Of a DNA stretch of 64,000 bases, positions 23,705-35,735 are shown one piece after another (within the stretch, counting starts at the first letter, position 1; each line of letters starts with the position of its first letter). The notes beneath the pieces are model-generated. The model had not been told where the DNA came from. It ran no database searches and saw only the letters and a program-made list of their open reading frames with translations. The stretch is from Leguminivora glycinivorella (taxonomy: Eukaryota > Arthropoda > Insecta > Lepidoptera > Tortricidae), in NCBI RefSeq assembly GCF_023078275.1, contig NC_062973.1, positions 15,824,456 to 15,888,455 of the forward strand, given 5' to 3'. The translations under genes were made by a program, and so were the position numbers.

Positions 23705-23972
23705 ACACATTCATATAAATATCTGGGTACTTTTTCAAATTATGGCAATTTTCACCCAAACAGATTTCAGTCTTTTCCTTCCTTTCCACGTCCTGATGGG
23801 CGATCCACACGTTTCGTATACCAAACGCACAGATTGCAGCCTCCAAGACATCACCGGTTCGTGGCACTCAGCAGCAGGACAACTTGGAAGACATCCATGG
23901 CAGCGACGGTATCTCACGGCCTGCACCATCATCTACCCTCCCCCTCGGCATACAGTTGAAGTCACAGACTTC

Positions 23973-23984
23973 AAGGCGGGAGCA
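23973..23984 (+). other. Polypurine tract of the BEL/Pao element
   Basis: AAGGCGGGAGCA lies directly before the TGTTACG start of the 3' LTR, where plus-strand DNA synthesis is primed. Confidence 0.6.
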
Positions 23985-24478
23985 TGTTACGAAACCGTTC
24001 AAAAACCACCCTGGTTTTTGATCCTGTCTTCGTTAGGTTAAGATATTCATTTTTGTAATTAAAAATCAGTTTTCAATTTTATAAATTTAATAATAATAAT
24101 TCATTTTAATTCTAATTCATTATCATGTAACTGTTGACATTTCAATTTGTATATTCTTTCATTAAAATATTCAGTATTGTTCGAGTCGACATTATGCATT
24201 TTATAAATCTTCAGTATTAATTTATTCAATTTTTAATTTCATGTTATTGGTAATGTTTTAATTCATTCACATACTACTTGACTATTTTTTAAATAAAATA
24301 TTCATTGAATTGTATAATTATAATAATATTTCAAATCTCTAGTTAAATCTAAATTTACAAATGGCAATGTGATAAGTTCAAATTTGACAGCTTTTAGAGC
24401 TTTTTAAAAACTTACGGTTATTCCGCCTCCAACGACATTCACTGTACCACTTTTCTTTGTCTTTTCACAATTTGGATT
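23985..24478 (+). repeat. 3' LTR of the BEL/Pao element
   Basis: Identical to the 5' LTR for about 430 bp except a 3-bp length difference near 24405 (AGCTTTTTAAAAAC against AGCTTTTTCAAAAAAC) and a few changes close to the end. A deletion of about 50 bp follows CACAATTTG, and the right boundary is uncertain by several bases. Confidence 0.85.
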
Positions 24479-25005
24479 AAAACCAGCACCAAACTACAGT
24501 CCGCTTATTATTTCACCATCAATACGAAGACCTGAGACCAGCGAAGATTTTACAATCGGTCCAGTAACGACGGAGATATCGAGGAACATTAAAAAAAAAA
24601 AAATTACAGACGAATTGAGAACCCCTTCCCTTGAGATTTGGAAGGCGGTTAAAAACAGTTTACAATATCTATTTATAAACAGGAAATACAATGTCATTTT
24701 TTTTATCAATATCCAATAACACTTACAATTAATTGAAAACAATATAAAATTATACAATATTTTTATTAGACATGTCACTATAAAACCAATTCACATTTCA
24801 TTTCATGTTATAAGACCGTGGATCAATGACACCCTGTCGAAAAATTCATCTACTCCCTTCGGTCATGTTTAAAGTTTAATATAATAATTTCAAATAAACA
24901 TTTAATGTTTTACAATTTGCTAGACTTTAGAAGACAATGCGGTGGCCGTTGTTGCACTTATTGCACCATTTGCACCACTCAGGGGTCACTTGCACCTAAG
25001 CGGTG
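24479..25005. other. Spacer between two LTR elements
   Basis: Contains a poly-A run at about 24590-24602 and a TTGCAC-rich patch at 24955-24995 (TTGCACTTATTGCACCATTTGCACC). No gene is recognised. Confidence 0.4.
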
Positions 25006-25134
25006 TGTGATGTGGAGCGTAAATGATAACTACTTCGTATGGAGTATACGTTTAATGTGTCTTAAATAACAAGTACATGCCAATATATACTAAGCTATGC
25101 ACATGTGTGGGTAAGGTGTGGTACACACACTACA
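25006..25134 (-). repeat. 3' LTR of the TRIM-like element
   Basis: 129 bp, identical to 27921-28049. On the minus strand it is preceded by the purine tract. Confidence 0.85.
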
Positions 25135-25147
25135 CCTTCCCCCTCAG
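25135..25147 (-). other. Polypurine tract of the TRIM-like element
   Basis: The minus strand reads CTGAGGGGGAAGG directly before the TGTAGTG start of the 3' LTR. This is the strongest clue to the element's orientation. Confidence 0.7.
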
Positions 25148-27902
25148 AGAAAAAAAAATTGTTCTATACTATGAGGAATATTTTTTTTTCTAAATTAAAA
25201 AAAAAATGAATTACACAAAGTAAAAAGTAAGGAAGACTATCTAATGTAAGCAAAAGCTCTTAGTGAAAGTATGTATTATACAAAATTAAATCTTTTTTTT
25301 TTATACAAGTATTAGGTAGGTACAGTAAAAACACTTTGAAGTTGAAAGAAAGAATATTTGCTGAATAATAAATTCAATTTAAAGAGTTAAGTACTCATAC
25401 ATTTTTCAATAAATGAAAATTACAAGTTATACGAAATTTGTCTAAAATAAACACAAATTTCCATTATACGCTAAGGCACCATACAATAGTTATTACCATG
25501 GGTGGGTACCCATGTATTTTTATAAAGTTTATACAACTTATAGGTTATACAGTTACTTTTATGACGGCGTTGATGACGAAACGTGTGTTAAACAATATAC
25601 CTATTTATATAAAACTAAGCAGAAAAGACTACGAATAACATCATAGACTTTAAAAAAACCTTAAAACCATCACTAAGTAGGTATATATTTCATTTCCACA
25701 GACAAATAAGTATCCGTCGATACATTTTAAATCCAAATTCAACGTACGTTAAGAGTATATAATTCCAACCCTGGGTACCTGGGAACAATCATATTTCTTA
25801 TTTCATAATTTACTGACTTGCAAGTATTATTTTTAATTGATAGACGTCTTCATTTTGTTTATTATAATAATAACATTGTATATAGTTGTGCATCTAAAGC
25901 GTGCTTCTCTTTTTTATGGCAAGGGTACACAACGCATTTACTTACCTGGCCGGCCGACCTTACATATTTATTTATTTATTTGCTCAGGATACAAGGATAT
26001 TTATTTTTAAGCGCGCACACATACAATATATTTACTCACACAGGCAGTTCTTTTAACACGTCCTTACATAATAACCTTCCATGTGTCCAAGGAGTCTTCA
26101 CGATTGATGCTCGATCAAATCATGATCAGATCTCCAAGGATTCCCTACCTGCCTTGTACCCTGGCGTACCCTTGCTATACCATATCGCTCATGACCCCTC
26201 TCGGGCTGCCGATGATACGATAGGCATATTTATAAGTATATCGATTCAGTAACACTCATTAAAAAAAAACATTCAATTACCAACCACAATTAAACCAACA
26301 CCATAAAACTTCAACAAATAAGAATTTCAACAACCCTTGGTTGATCAGACCAGTCGCTCTTTGAAAAACTTACCTGCTTCAATTTACTCGACTTCCAAAA
26401 TCTCGCACACATACCTAATTTCAAAAACAAACCATTCTTTTCTATTCCACCCTCTACATTAATAAAACCTCTAGCCATAACTCCGTCGCAAAATAAAACA
26501 AAACTTGAATACTCCTATACCTAAATAACAAAAACATTTCATATACCAACAATTCACTTTTAACATTTTACAAAATCATTAAATCTCAAATATATTTATT
26601 TTCCACAGTATAATGTCATTTGCCGTGATTATTATATTGTTAAATCCGTGTAAACATATTATAGTCAATTCCGAGAAAAAAATCTGAAACATCCAAGTAC
26701 ATTGTTATTATTTCTTAACAATCTAGTTCTAAATACTAATTTTCAGTTTTATATGGTCAAAAGTCGGTAAGATTATAATTATATGCAATTACCAAGTTAA
26801 ATACGATAAATTTGAAATAATCTAAATTATTGCACAATACATTAATAATGCATTATGTTGAAATTGAAATTCGAGACGTAATAACAGAAGCTACATACCG
26901 ATCCCTTATATGTGAACACGTGTAGCGGATGACGCGGCCCACCTGTACGCTATGACGAATGTTGTATCCAAGTGCACGAAATCATTTGTTAAGTTTACCA
27001 ATTTGAATTACTGAATGCAAAGTAGAGATCGAATGATGTAATATTAAAACGTGCCGTACTTTTAACCATATTACTATTTCGTCATCAAGCAGCATTTAAT
27101 TAGATTCCACATAATATTTAATTTGCATATGCATTGTATTCCTACATCGCAATATTATTAAACTTAATTTCCGTAAATAATAGCAATTGCTAATATTACG
27201 TACCTACACACAGACACAATTTTGAAACTTAATTTTTATTACCTACTCAAAAAACGAAATTTAAAATAGTTATCTAATGAAAATAATGCATATAACGCGC
27301 TTCATATTTATTTTAAACATAAGAAGATACTGTCAATCAACTGCTTATACTTATTAACTAAAACCATATAACCACCTAGTTTAGATTACGACCATTCCAT
27401 GACCGTTGTGTGGCGGGACCAGGACTTCGTGTCCAGTCTCCTCGTTGTCGCGTCCAACGTCGGCAAGGCCACGCCCGGGGTCCGTGACGCGAACAATCTC
27501 CCAGCTGCAACGTCCAACTTACAACTTGCCAATTTCGTTTATTCGAAAAAAAAAGATTTATTTTCAAAATCTCCTGATGACATAAGTCTATTTAGTAGAT
27601 ATTAGAAATGTAACTTAGTCCACACTGCACATATTCTTTTTTATTTGCAATAAGCACCAATCCGTAACTTTCGATTTAGTCTCTGTAACCTTTTCACTTT
27701 CACTATATGATACTCATATATTTGATATATTAGTCCAATAACACCAATCCGTAAGTTCTATTTATTCTCTTGAAACTTTTCACTGTCACTATAAATATAT
27801 AATAGTCCTTTTCATTCACTTAGAGTTCCAAATATTTATTTACGAAAGTTCACGGTAAGTAATACTGGCTGGCGCAGCGCGCCGCCAGTGCAGCTCGAGG
27901 CC
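25148..27902 (-). other. Interior of the TRIM-like element, non-coding
   Basis: AT-rich with short frames only. The two longest, 144 codons at 25818-26252 (+) and 63 codons at 27376-27567 (-), show no retroelement motif. Two GC-richer islands (26060-26225 and 27385-27520) may be decayed coding remnants. This cannot be shown from the sequence. Confidence 0.5.
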
Positions 27903-27920
27903 GCACTGGCAGGATCGCCA
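27903..27920 (-). other. Primer binding site of the TRIM-like element
   Basis: TGGCGATCCTGCCAGTGC follows the minus-strand 5' LTR without a gap. The TGG start fits pairing with a tRNA 3' CCA end. It overlaps a small palindrome (GCCAGTGC...GCACTGGC). Confidence 0.6.
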
Positions 27921-28049
27921 TGTGATGTGGAGCGTAAATGATAACTACTTCGTATGGAGTATACGTTTAATGTGTCTTAAATAACAAGTACATGCCAATA
28001 TATACTAAGCTATGCACATGTGTGGGTAAGGTGTGGTACACACACTACA
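27921..28049 (-). repeat. 5' LTR of the TRIM-like element
   Basis: 129 bp, identical to 25006-25134. Confidence 0.85.
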
Positions 28050-28957
28050 ATTCTAATTTAATTTATTCTAATTTAATAAGGTAATTCCTAGGGGCGTTAC
28101 ACGACTCAAGCCTAAAGAGTAAAACCGAAAGACCGCTTCTTCTATATTGATTAAAGAGTCAACCGCCTGAAGTACGTGGCTTACCCCGCATTCAAAAATG
28201 TGGCAGAACTTCGTCTCGTCTGTGAGCGTTTTCTTGCATGTAATTTTAATTTTACCCGAAGTAATCAAATTTAGACGAATCTGAAGCCTGGATTACTTGT
28301 AATAAAGGGGTGCTGTTTAATATATCCCTTTAATATTAAATGTTAATGCAGCGACATGCTTAACGAACTATGAAATAGTAGATATCCTGAACTTGCACGG
28401 TGTTTCGAGCTAGCGTCACAATCGCTTGCATCGTAAGCGTATCATAGCATTCGTAGCTCTCCTTTCCTGTAGTTCCTGTATAAGTAGTGGCTTAACAGAG
28501 TCAGACTGCGTTTCGAGGGCCACGTAGCGTCAATAATTGTCACTTCGGCTACGCTGGTATTATACGGTATCTTAGAATATTTGATAGCTATCCATAAAAT
28601 AATCGCACTGCACTTGATACTTCTATGATGGAAAACCATATTTATTTTATTAATTGTTTTCGTCGTTATTTTTACCTTGTATCCTTCGATCCTAATTTTT
28701 CATCATCAGTTTTATGAGCGGTTTCATGTCTTTCTGTGTAAATTTCTGCGCATAAGGAAATTTGTTAAGACGAGACGGCCGTAAAATGGCTGAGTATGAA
28801 TTGGTATTTTATAGGCGAACACAAAATTTTCATTTTCCACGTAATAGATACATGAAATATCCGTACCAATGAGCTGTGAGAAATTTATGAAACGTGATTT
28901 TTTAAATATTTTTGGACGTTACAGTAGGTAGTAATTTACCATTTTATTATATAACTA
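28050..28957. other. Non-coding stretch
   Basis: No gene or repeat copy recognised. Two minus-strand frames of about 65 codons are judged chance. Confidence 0.35.
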
Positions 28958-28990
28958 GCTTTTGCCCGCGGCTTCGGTCGCCCATTTTCA
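28958..28990 (-). mobile_element. 3' end of the GCCGCGGGCAAAAGCTAGT repeat
   Basis: The minus strand reads GAAGCCGCGGGCAAAAGCTAGT. This end is extremely common in Lepidoptera, and a longer copy is at 56710-56887. The CTAGT end preceded by a GC-rich stem fits a Helitron 3' end, but the assignment is tentative. Confidence 0.6.
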
Positions 28991-29757
28991 ACAAGCTTGA
29001 CAATTTTATTTATCTTCCTGAAGCACCTAACCAAATTCACATCAACACATACGTAGCCTTTACATCATTTGTAACAATTGTAACTTGGTAAAATACTTTT
29101 ATTTTAGTATTGTCGCTGTTCTAAATTTTCTCGTTCCCGAAGTTACTCCGAAGCCCTTAACATTATTTTTAAATTGACTTACCTGATCGTACCAGTCCGT
29201 GGTCGGCCATTGAATATGTATTAATGATGTGAGCCAATATTTTTATTATCTGCTACCGGATCCCCTAGGTCGGGAATTGGGTTGTTATGATAATGTTATT
29301 GCCCTACTTATGCTGCTCTCCTAATACCGATAGATATACCTAGCCCACGGACGATCTCCCGACGCTCTCAGACAAATGGCTGCACAAATCAAGGCTGTTA
29401 ATTTTTGATAAATTACCCTGTTTTTCTCTGATTTTCATCTTCAGCAATGGCTAGGAATGACCTAATATTGGTATGGAGGTACGTTAGCCTTCATATAAAT
29501 GGGGAATTATAATAGTATTTGGTATTATTTAACCTTTTATTAATTTTATTGCAGCAATGTACGAATGTCAGTAGCCCACCATTTTGTACGCGTAGAAGTC
29601 GTAAAAACTTTCAAATTCGTATTCAACCCCTTCTTAGGGGATGGATGCGATCCTGTTTTGGTGATGCTCAATAACACCGAGGTAATAAAACGTTTTTGTC
29701 TTTAATATTTTTTATTACTTTTTGCTGTTAGGCAACAGCGTTTCTCATTGTCTGCCT
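28991..29757. other. Non-coding stretch
   Basis: No coding sequence is recognised; it may hold the body of the repeat whose end is at 28958. Confidence 0.3.
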
Positions 29758-29840
29758 GATCAAAGATGGCGCCTTTAATATACACGGTATCAGTCCTACA
29801 TCCGATATCGGAACGTATAATGTCAAATCGCTATAACATG
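29758..29840 (-). mobile_element. Partial copy of the CCGATATCGG fold-back family
   Basis: GATCAAAGATGGCGCC followed by CATCCGATATCGGAACG corresponds, in reverse orientation, to the centre and one arm of the copy at 61403-61540. The outer TGCGTTTTCACATT arm has decayed. Confidence 0.55.
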
Positions 29841-30569
29841 CTTGGTGATAAGATACCTAGTAGTTCGCCTCGAACTTAAAACTCGCATTTGCCACCTTTT
29901 AGCTTTTAAATTGTCACTAGAAAAGGCGCGAATTCTTATTTATAATGTGTGGATTATGGTGTGATAAACATACGCGCCTTCTTTTTTGAATTTGCCACTT
30001 TTTCTAGTGACGGAAATAGCTTGACAGTCTATATCTTTCGTCATATCTATTCGTAACCGTGAACCGTGTTAAGTTTAATTTAAGAATTTCGCTTAGCTCG
30101 TTGGACTAATGCACTTAATTGTTAATACAAAATAATTACTACTAAGTGACTTTTCCCTAATTTTAATTTTAATAAGTATTCGTTAAATTCAATCTGTTTG
30201 TAATGTGTTGTGGGTAAATTGTCAATTTACTTTGCAAAAGTTTTTTGTTGAACTGAAAACTACGGGGTATCTGTAAAAGGTTTTGGAATTTATTTAAAGA
30301 TATTTGCTATCGGTGACCGTACTTTGTTGAAACAAGCTTGTTGTTATATCGGTATAAAAAGATTTTTAGCGTCAGTTGGCTGAAGGGGAAAATTTGTGGG
30401 CAAAGTAGACGTCGTTAGGAGAAATTGTGTAGCGGTAAGCAGAAACCTTAGCTGAATGGACCTAGAACTTTGTTGGATTAAAAAGCATTAATTAAAGTAA
30501 TTGTGATATCATTTGTAAATTAGATAAAATAATTGGATGAATGGGCAAGTAATAAAAATAAGTTTTGTA
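29841..30569. other. Non-coding stretch
   Basis: AT-rich. Nothing recognised. Confidence 0.35.
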
Positions 30570-30668
30570 GTGACTCCCCTGATGTTGCTTATGTCCATGG
30601 GCGGCGATGACTGCTTCCCATCAGGCGGCTCGTCTGCTCGTTTGCTGCCTATTTCATAAAAAAAAAAG
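30570..30668 (+). mobile_element. Lepidopteran SINE/LINE-tail repeat with poly-A
   Basis: The stretch CCCATCAGGCGGCTCGTCTG followed by CTCGTTTGCTGCCTATTTCATAAAAAAAAAA is the plus-strand form of the tail at 14225-14345, with an intact poly-A run. Confidence 0.75.
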
Positions 30669-32099
30669 ATTATTTCATTATACTTATTTTTAATAACTTT
30701 AACTATTTTCTCACAACGAAGCGGAATAAAATAATTTACAAATTATGAAAAGCTTAAAACCATGTACTTAATACGCTATATTATATGACATACGTTACTG
30801 TCAGTGAACATACAGGATTCTATTTTAAAAGTCAACATAAAACAGTAGTAAATTCTGGTACGATTTTGCTTCATTCTTTTTTCGACTTAGTTGGTTGCAT
30901 AACAGAAAGGTTGTAAAAAGATAAACAAATTTAGTTATGAAGTTTATACTAATAGCCTTTATGAAAATCACAAAGATTTTCAAATCGTCCTCATCCCCAA
31001 GTCCCATGTACAAAATAAACCAACTCAATGAAAAAACTAAGGGATTTTATGCAAAGTGATAAAAGTTTGCATTATTAATTTATGGCCCACTAAATTATCA
31101 TGTAAATGACTCGTTTGGTGGTTCCTGCATTCCGCACACCTCGGCATTCTCGGCAAGTACAAGTTTTTGGCATCCTAGTTCTTTGTTCAGGCGAAGGGAT
31201 TTAAACGGCACTGTCGCGATAGTCCCGGTTTTCGCCCCATTAGTTGCTCAGCGTATCCTTATCTTAATTCGTTAAATGTGCTTGCAAAGGTTTTACATAT
31301 AAAGTTTGCATAGAAATACCTTTTTTATAACATCCCAGTTTTTTGGTCAATATTTGAATATCGCAGTGCAGGGTTTTGTAGGAACTATATCGTACAGTTT
31401 ACAAGTCAAAAACCATTATTGGTTTATGGTTTTCATCGTAGACATTCTATCAATATAAGTAAAATATATTTAGGTTTCTTAGTTTTCTCGCTAAAACATA
31501 TAGTATATTATAATATAAATATTTACCACGACGTGCCACGACACAGCCTTCGCCACACGGACCATTAAGCTGGTTATTCAAGTTTATGTCATTTCTGATA
31601 ATAAACACTTTTTTTTTTAGTTTTTTTTTTGTTTTACAGGCATTTCATCTACCTACGGTATTTTAGACTTTGTAGACTTTGCAGGTACGTAGGCTCTAAT
31701 AAATGTGAAAACACATATATGGATACGCTATGGATCGGATTGGTCGTAGGTATATTTTTTGAAGAAACTTCACATTTGACAGTGTGACAGATCGATATCG
31801 TGTTCATATCCAATTTATGACGTTCACTAAAACCACAGTATAATAAAGAGTACTATCGTGCAGTATGGCCACTCCCGCTCCCCGCTGAAAGCGCCGCCCA
31901 CCCCCTCTCGGTTACCTCACAGTTACCGCCTGTCAAAAACGCGAACAGTCAACCTGTCATATCTCACTCATACAAGCATGGTACGCGTTCACCTACACGT
32001 GCTTAGAATGTGTGCTAGGAACGCGCCTCTTTCATATACTTGATCGCCAGTGTCCGAGATGTGCTAAAACCAAATACGCCTGTCCGTTTAAACAAATAC
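30669..32099. other. Non-coding stretch
   Basis: AT-rich. Nothing recognised apart from poly-T runs near 31610-31630. A CCGCTCCCCGCTGAAAGCGC patch near 31880 is GC-rich but has no identifiable product. Confidence 0.35.
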
Positions 32100-32535
32100 A
32101 TTATTTTTCCCCTCACTAGTTCGGAAACACATGTTTTGTCCTTTAATACCAGCGGGTAAAAACGCATTTTATCCACTAGTGAGTAAAGTAATTTGACCTT
32201 GAATAAAGTCAAATTAACTGCATTAAAATTGATAAAAGTAGGTGAATCTAGTAATAAAGATGATTTACCACCTGTGGAACTACTGGAAGTAGTGATAAAC
32301 GCATTTTTTGCGTTGTAGTTTCCTCGCTATAGTGAGGGGAAAAGTTTTGTGTTACACTCGGGTGCAAATGTATTTTACTTCTCGTGTGTTAAAAACACTC
32401 GCAAGTTCAGGATTCTATTCTCGAACCACTCGCTTCGCTCGTGGTTCAACTATAGAATCCTTTCACTTGCTCGTTTTTCAATTCCACACTCGGCCTTAAA
32501 ATACAACTTTGCCCCCTTGTATAACAAATAACTAT
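32100..32535 (+). repeat. ~400-bp interspersed repeat, copy 2 (most complete)
   Basis: Same family as 19222-19603 and 45613-46032. This copy keeps a middle hairpin (GAACCACTCGCTTCGCTCGTGGTTC core) and the TATAGAATCC/GGATTCTA pair around it. Confidence 0.85.
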
Positions 32536-33170
32536 ATCTTAGTCAATCGATATTTGCCATGTCAAGTTTGCTAAGGCTCGACTTCATACGGATCAAATAG
32601 GTACGTCGCGTGTTATGAAACGCTCACGTTTCTATCGGATTTCACTTCAATCTAATCTCATAAAGGGACGCGGCATCCGCTTCGAGACACAATATTTCAC
32701 TTTTTATGATGTAGGTGGTATCCAGAGCCGTAAAAATATATAAAAAGAAAGTGCTGTGGCGTTTTTACGGCGTCTTTAATAGTGCTTTTAATAATGAAAA
32801 GCTCTGAAGACATGTCGCGTGACTCTCGTGCATTTTTATAACATGTCCCAGTGTGTGTGTTTATGCAACGCCCGGTAAATTGAGTTAGCCGTTGAGAAGT
32901 TTAAAAGTGATTAATTATATTACGCGCCGGGGCCGGGCACGGATAATGTTTTAGACTTCGTAATGTATGTGGATTACTTTGTTTACTCGTACCAATGCGT
33001 GCATAAGTCATAAGTAAGTATATAGTTTGTTGTTTAAAAACCGTTAAAACTTCATCGCAAAACCTTACATACGTTTTCAGAGACAAATAAATAAAGTCAA
33101 ATGCTTCATTAAAAATAGTTTTATACGACTTGGAACTCGCATGCGTCTAAGTAATACCTCTATATACCTT
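32536..33170. other. Non-coding stretch
   Basis: Nothing recognised. Confidence 0.35.
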
Positions 33171-33258
33171 TAGTGCGTTTTCACATTATCCGATCCGATA
33201 TCGGATGTCGGACCGGTATCCCGTACATTATCGGATCGGATAATGTGAAAACGCACTT
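33171..33258. mobile_element. Fold-back MITE, CCGATATCGG family, short copy
   Basis: GTGCGTTTTCACATTATCCG at the left is the exact complement of CGGATAATGTGAAAACGCAC at the right. The centre carries CCGATATCGGATGTCGG. Related copies are at 61403-61540 and 29758-29840. Confidence 0.9.
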
Positions 33259-35474
33259 ACGGCATGTTGTTTTCATTATTGGGTAAGGTGTCGGTAGCTT
33301 AACTGAGTCAGATTACAGAACACTGGGCTAGCGATCAAATATTTATTTTTAAGCTATAAAAAAAATTCTAAAAGGTAAAGTGCATTTCCGATCCGAGTTT
33401 AAAGGTACGTTTATTACTATAATGAATTGAAGTCAACGCCCTAAAAAGTTACCAACAAAACATGGCTAGCATGTTAATCTCACAACACACGATACATGAT
33501 TTACAGTCTGGTGAAACCGAAAATTTACAAACAAAGCTTTTTTATAGAATTTTCTTCTCTACGCGGAAGGAATAGCGATGGCCTTTCGAAAAAGGTCCGC
33601 AGAATAACGTTTGCGCAGCGTTAGTTGGAGACGAGCCTCGCAATCTGTCGGGCAATAAGTCATGACTGTCAATACAACGACAGAATATAAAACATTAGTT
33701 CCCTGGGGCGAGCTCTCATATTTCAAGGCGGACCTACCGTGCATTTTGAGCCTCACTAGTGAGATTGATTAAGTGTCGACCTTGGAATTGTAGTAACCGC
33801 CTCTCGGGTTGAGTTGGGCTTGGTTCCATCCCAAACGTCGGTTTGTGGCCAGGGTAGCTCCCAACGATAATTATACTTGTTACGTTGCTATATTAACGTG
33901 GCCTAAGCGCTCTATTATTACAATTGGGATAGTTGGGTTATTTTACTAAACAAAACTAGACAAAAAAGGCACGTTGTAACTCTAACTTTAACAAATTAAC
34001 CATATTTAACAAATATTACGGTTGAAAAGTTGTAAAGTACTAGTTTAAATATTCGTGGTTTAATTAAGTAGTCATAATGTAAGTCCCCTACATTTTATTT
34101 TTCAGTGTCTAAAGTTTACAACACCAAACATACCCAAATGAAATAACAATAACCAAAGAGTTATTGCCAATATTAAGCATTAAAGTACCACTAACACACA
34201 GGCCAGGGAAAACAGGTAGGACATAATGCGGAAAGGCACGTTACGTTACTGCGGACGTACGACACACATTAAATCCGCATGCTCAACCCGGCGCGTTATT
34301 CCACGCAATAGTACGGCAATAATGCCGCTGTTATTATTTACGAGAGAAAAAGTGTACCCGTTGATACAAAGCGAGGCGGCGAGGTTAATGAGAACGGCCG
34401 TCATTTCGCATCCGCCTCATGGGCCGAGGTGGAGCGTGTAATAAAGTTTTACGCCACGACCCTTATTACGGGCGCAGTTCCCACGGCTCGCCCGTTAGTC
34501 TCCGCCGGACAGAACGATTAACAATGGCTAAACAGATTTACTTGTACACAGATTCACAACTGCTAATTAACTTTGCATCCCTCTGTTTACCTAGTTTTAG
34601 TAATATTTCTTTTAAATGGAACACTGGTTCAGTTATTGGTCAATAGTTGTGTGTGTTTGTTTAGAACTCCGTCCAGCTCGAACTAAAAGTATTTTTCCAT
34701 TTAAGTATCGTCCTACAGAGAGGAAAGCAAGGTTTTGTTGAAAACTTACAAAACAAAATCAGTTTCAATTCATGACTTAACTTCGTGCAACCATATAAAG
34801 TTAACACCGTCCAGAAAAATAAAGCTGCGAGCGTAATAAGCTGGAGTACCTCTTGCCTCAAGGACGGTTGGAATGACTTCTAATTGCTCGCAAGGCGAGC
34901 CGGCGAATGCAATTCATTTGTACCGATTAAATAATTAGCTTTTAATTCTAGCGAAAAAGGTAACAAGGCAACAGCAATCAAAGCTAGTCGAAGGCAGGCA
35001 AGCTGCCAAGAGGATGCCGGTTCATTAGGTCTTGCAAGTAAAGAGTTGCTCGGACCCAGGCTGACGCAGCGGCCTGGCTCGTTACCCTAATGACAGCGAT
35101 TTCGTTCCCCCGTAGCCTTACTTTTAGTTCTCGGAACAGTTTACTGTGCCCGTCGCTAATGGCCTAATGCTTCGGTTTGTGCCGCGTTTATTTTGTTACT
35201 TAATCGCTTCTATCTAGCGATAGTAATGGACCGTTTAACTCCGCCTCGCAGCGGGCGCCTCTGCCGGCTCGAGAGGGAAATTGTCTTATAAACGTATTCT
35301 ATGATACGTATGCAAGTATAGTGTTTACTAATTACATAGTTATTATTTATCTCTGCTTTCTATCATACAAAAATAACAGCCACATTGACACGAGTAAATT
35401 TGTCAATATAATTATAGCAAACTAACAAACAAACTGGTTAAAAATGGTTCAATACGCTGAATTAATTCCACGTA
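33259..35474. other. Non-coding stretch; GC-richer segments at 34.2-34.5 and 34.85-35.3 kb
   Basis: No coding sequence is recognised. 34220-34520 and 34860-35280 are richer in GC than their surroundings and include ATTAAATAATTAGC, GGTTAATGAG and similar words, such as are found in enhancers of developmental genes. This is inference from composition only. Confidence 0.35.
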
Positions 35475-35735
35475 TAGTACATACATACAATCACGCCTGT
35501 ATCTCATAAAGGTGTAGGCAGAGCACATGAAACTACTCGTTTCAGTGCCTCTATTAGCAAAATACGAAACTGTGACATTGCAGTGACTGGTTGCCAGTCC
35601 CGCCTACGCCACAATTTAACCCACAGCCCACAGTCTACTTCTACGACACCCACGGGAAGAAAGGGGGCGGTGAAATTCTTAACCCGTCACCACACGGGCA
35701 TCGTACTCGGGCACGTATAGTTAAATAAATAAAAA
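35475..35735. mobile_element. Common lepidopteran interspersed repeat
   Basis: Contains CACGCCTGTATCTCATAAAG, GAAACTGTGACATTGCAGTG, GCCTACGCCACAATTTAACC and GAAATTCTTAACCCGTCACC. From memory, this string of words recurs in many moth and butterfly genomes. Class uncertain. It ends near a TAAATAAATAAAAAT tail. Confidence 0.6.

Larger units (their letters stand above)
21271..24478 (+). mobile_element. Non-autonomous BEL/Pao LTR retrotransposon
   Basis: Two LTRs (21271-21816 and 23985-about 24478) flank a 2.17-kb interior. The parts are in order: 5' LTR beginning TGTTACG, a primer binding site starting TGGTCCTT right after the LTR, a long leader, a gag frame, a purine-rich tract, 3' LTR. The two LTRs are practically identical over about 430 bp, so insertion was recent. 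Protease, reverse transcriptase, RNase H and integrase are all missing, so movement would need proteins from a full-length relative. No target duplication was found. Confidence 0.85.
25006..28049 (-). mobile_element. Short-LTR retroelement of TRIM/LARD type, non-coding
   Basis: The same 129-bp sequence stands at 25006-25134 and 27921-28049 without a single difference seen. Read on the minus strand it begins TGTAGTGTG and ends CATCACA. Next to the upstream copy is TGGCGATCCTGCCAGTGC (27920 downwards), a primer-binding-site layout, and next to the downstream copy is GAGGGGGAAGG, a polypurine tract. The 2.79-kb interior has no recognisable Gag or Pol. Very short LTRs with no coding capacity are the mark of TRIM elements, though those are usually shorter overall. 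The flanks (CGGTG left, ATTCT right) do not form a target duplication. Confidence 0.75.

Noticed and set aside
23742..24041. 99-codon frame after gag in the BEL/Pao element
   Set aside because: It reads into the 3' LTR and shows no integrase or envelope motif; likely non-coding 3' region.
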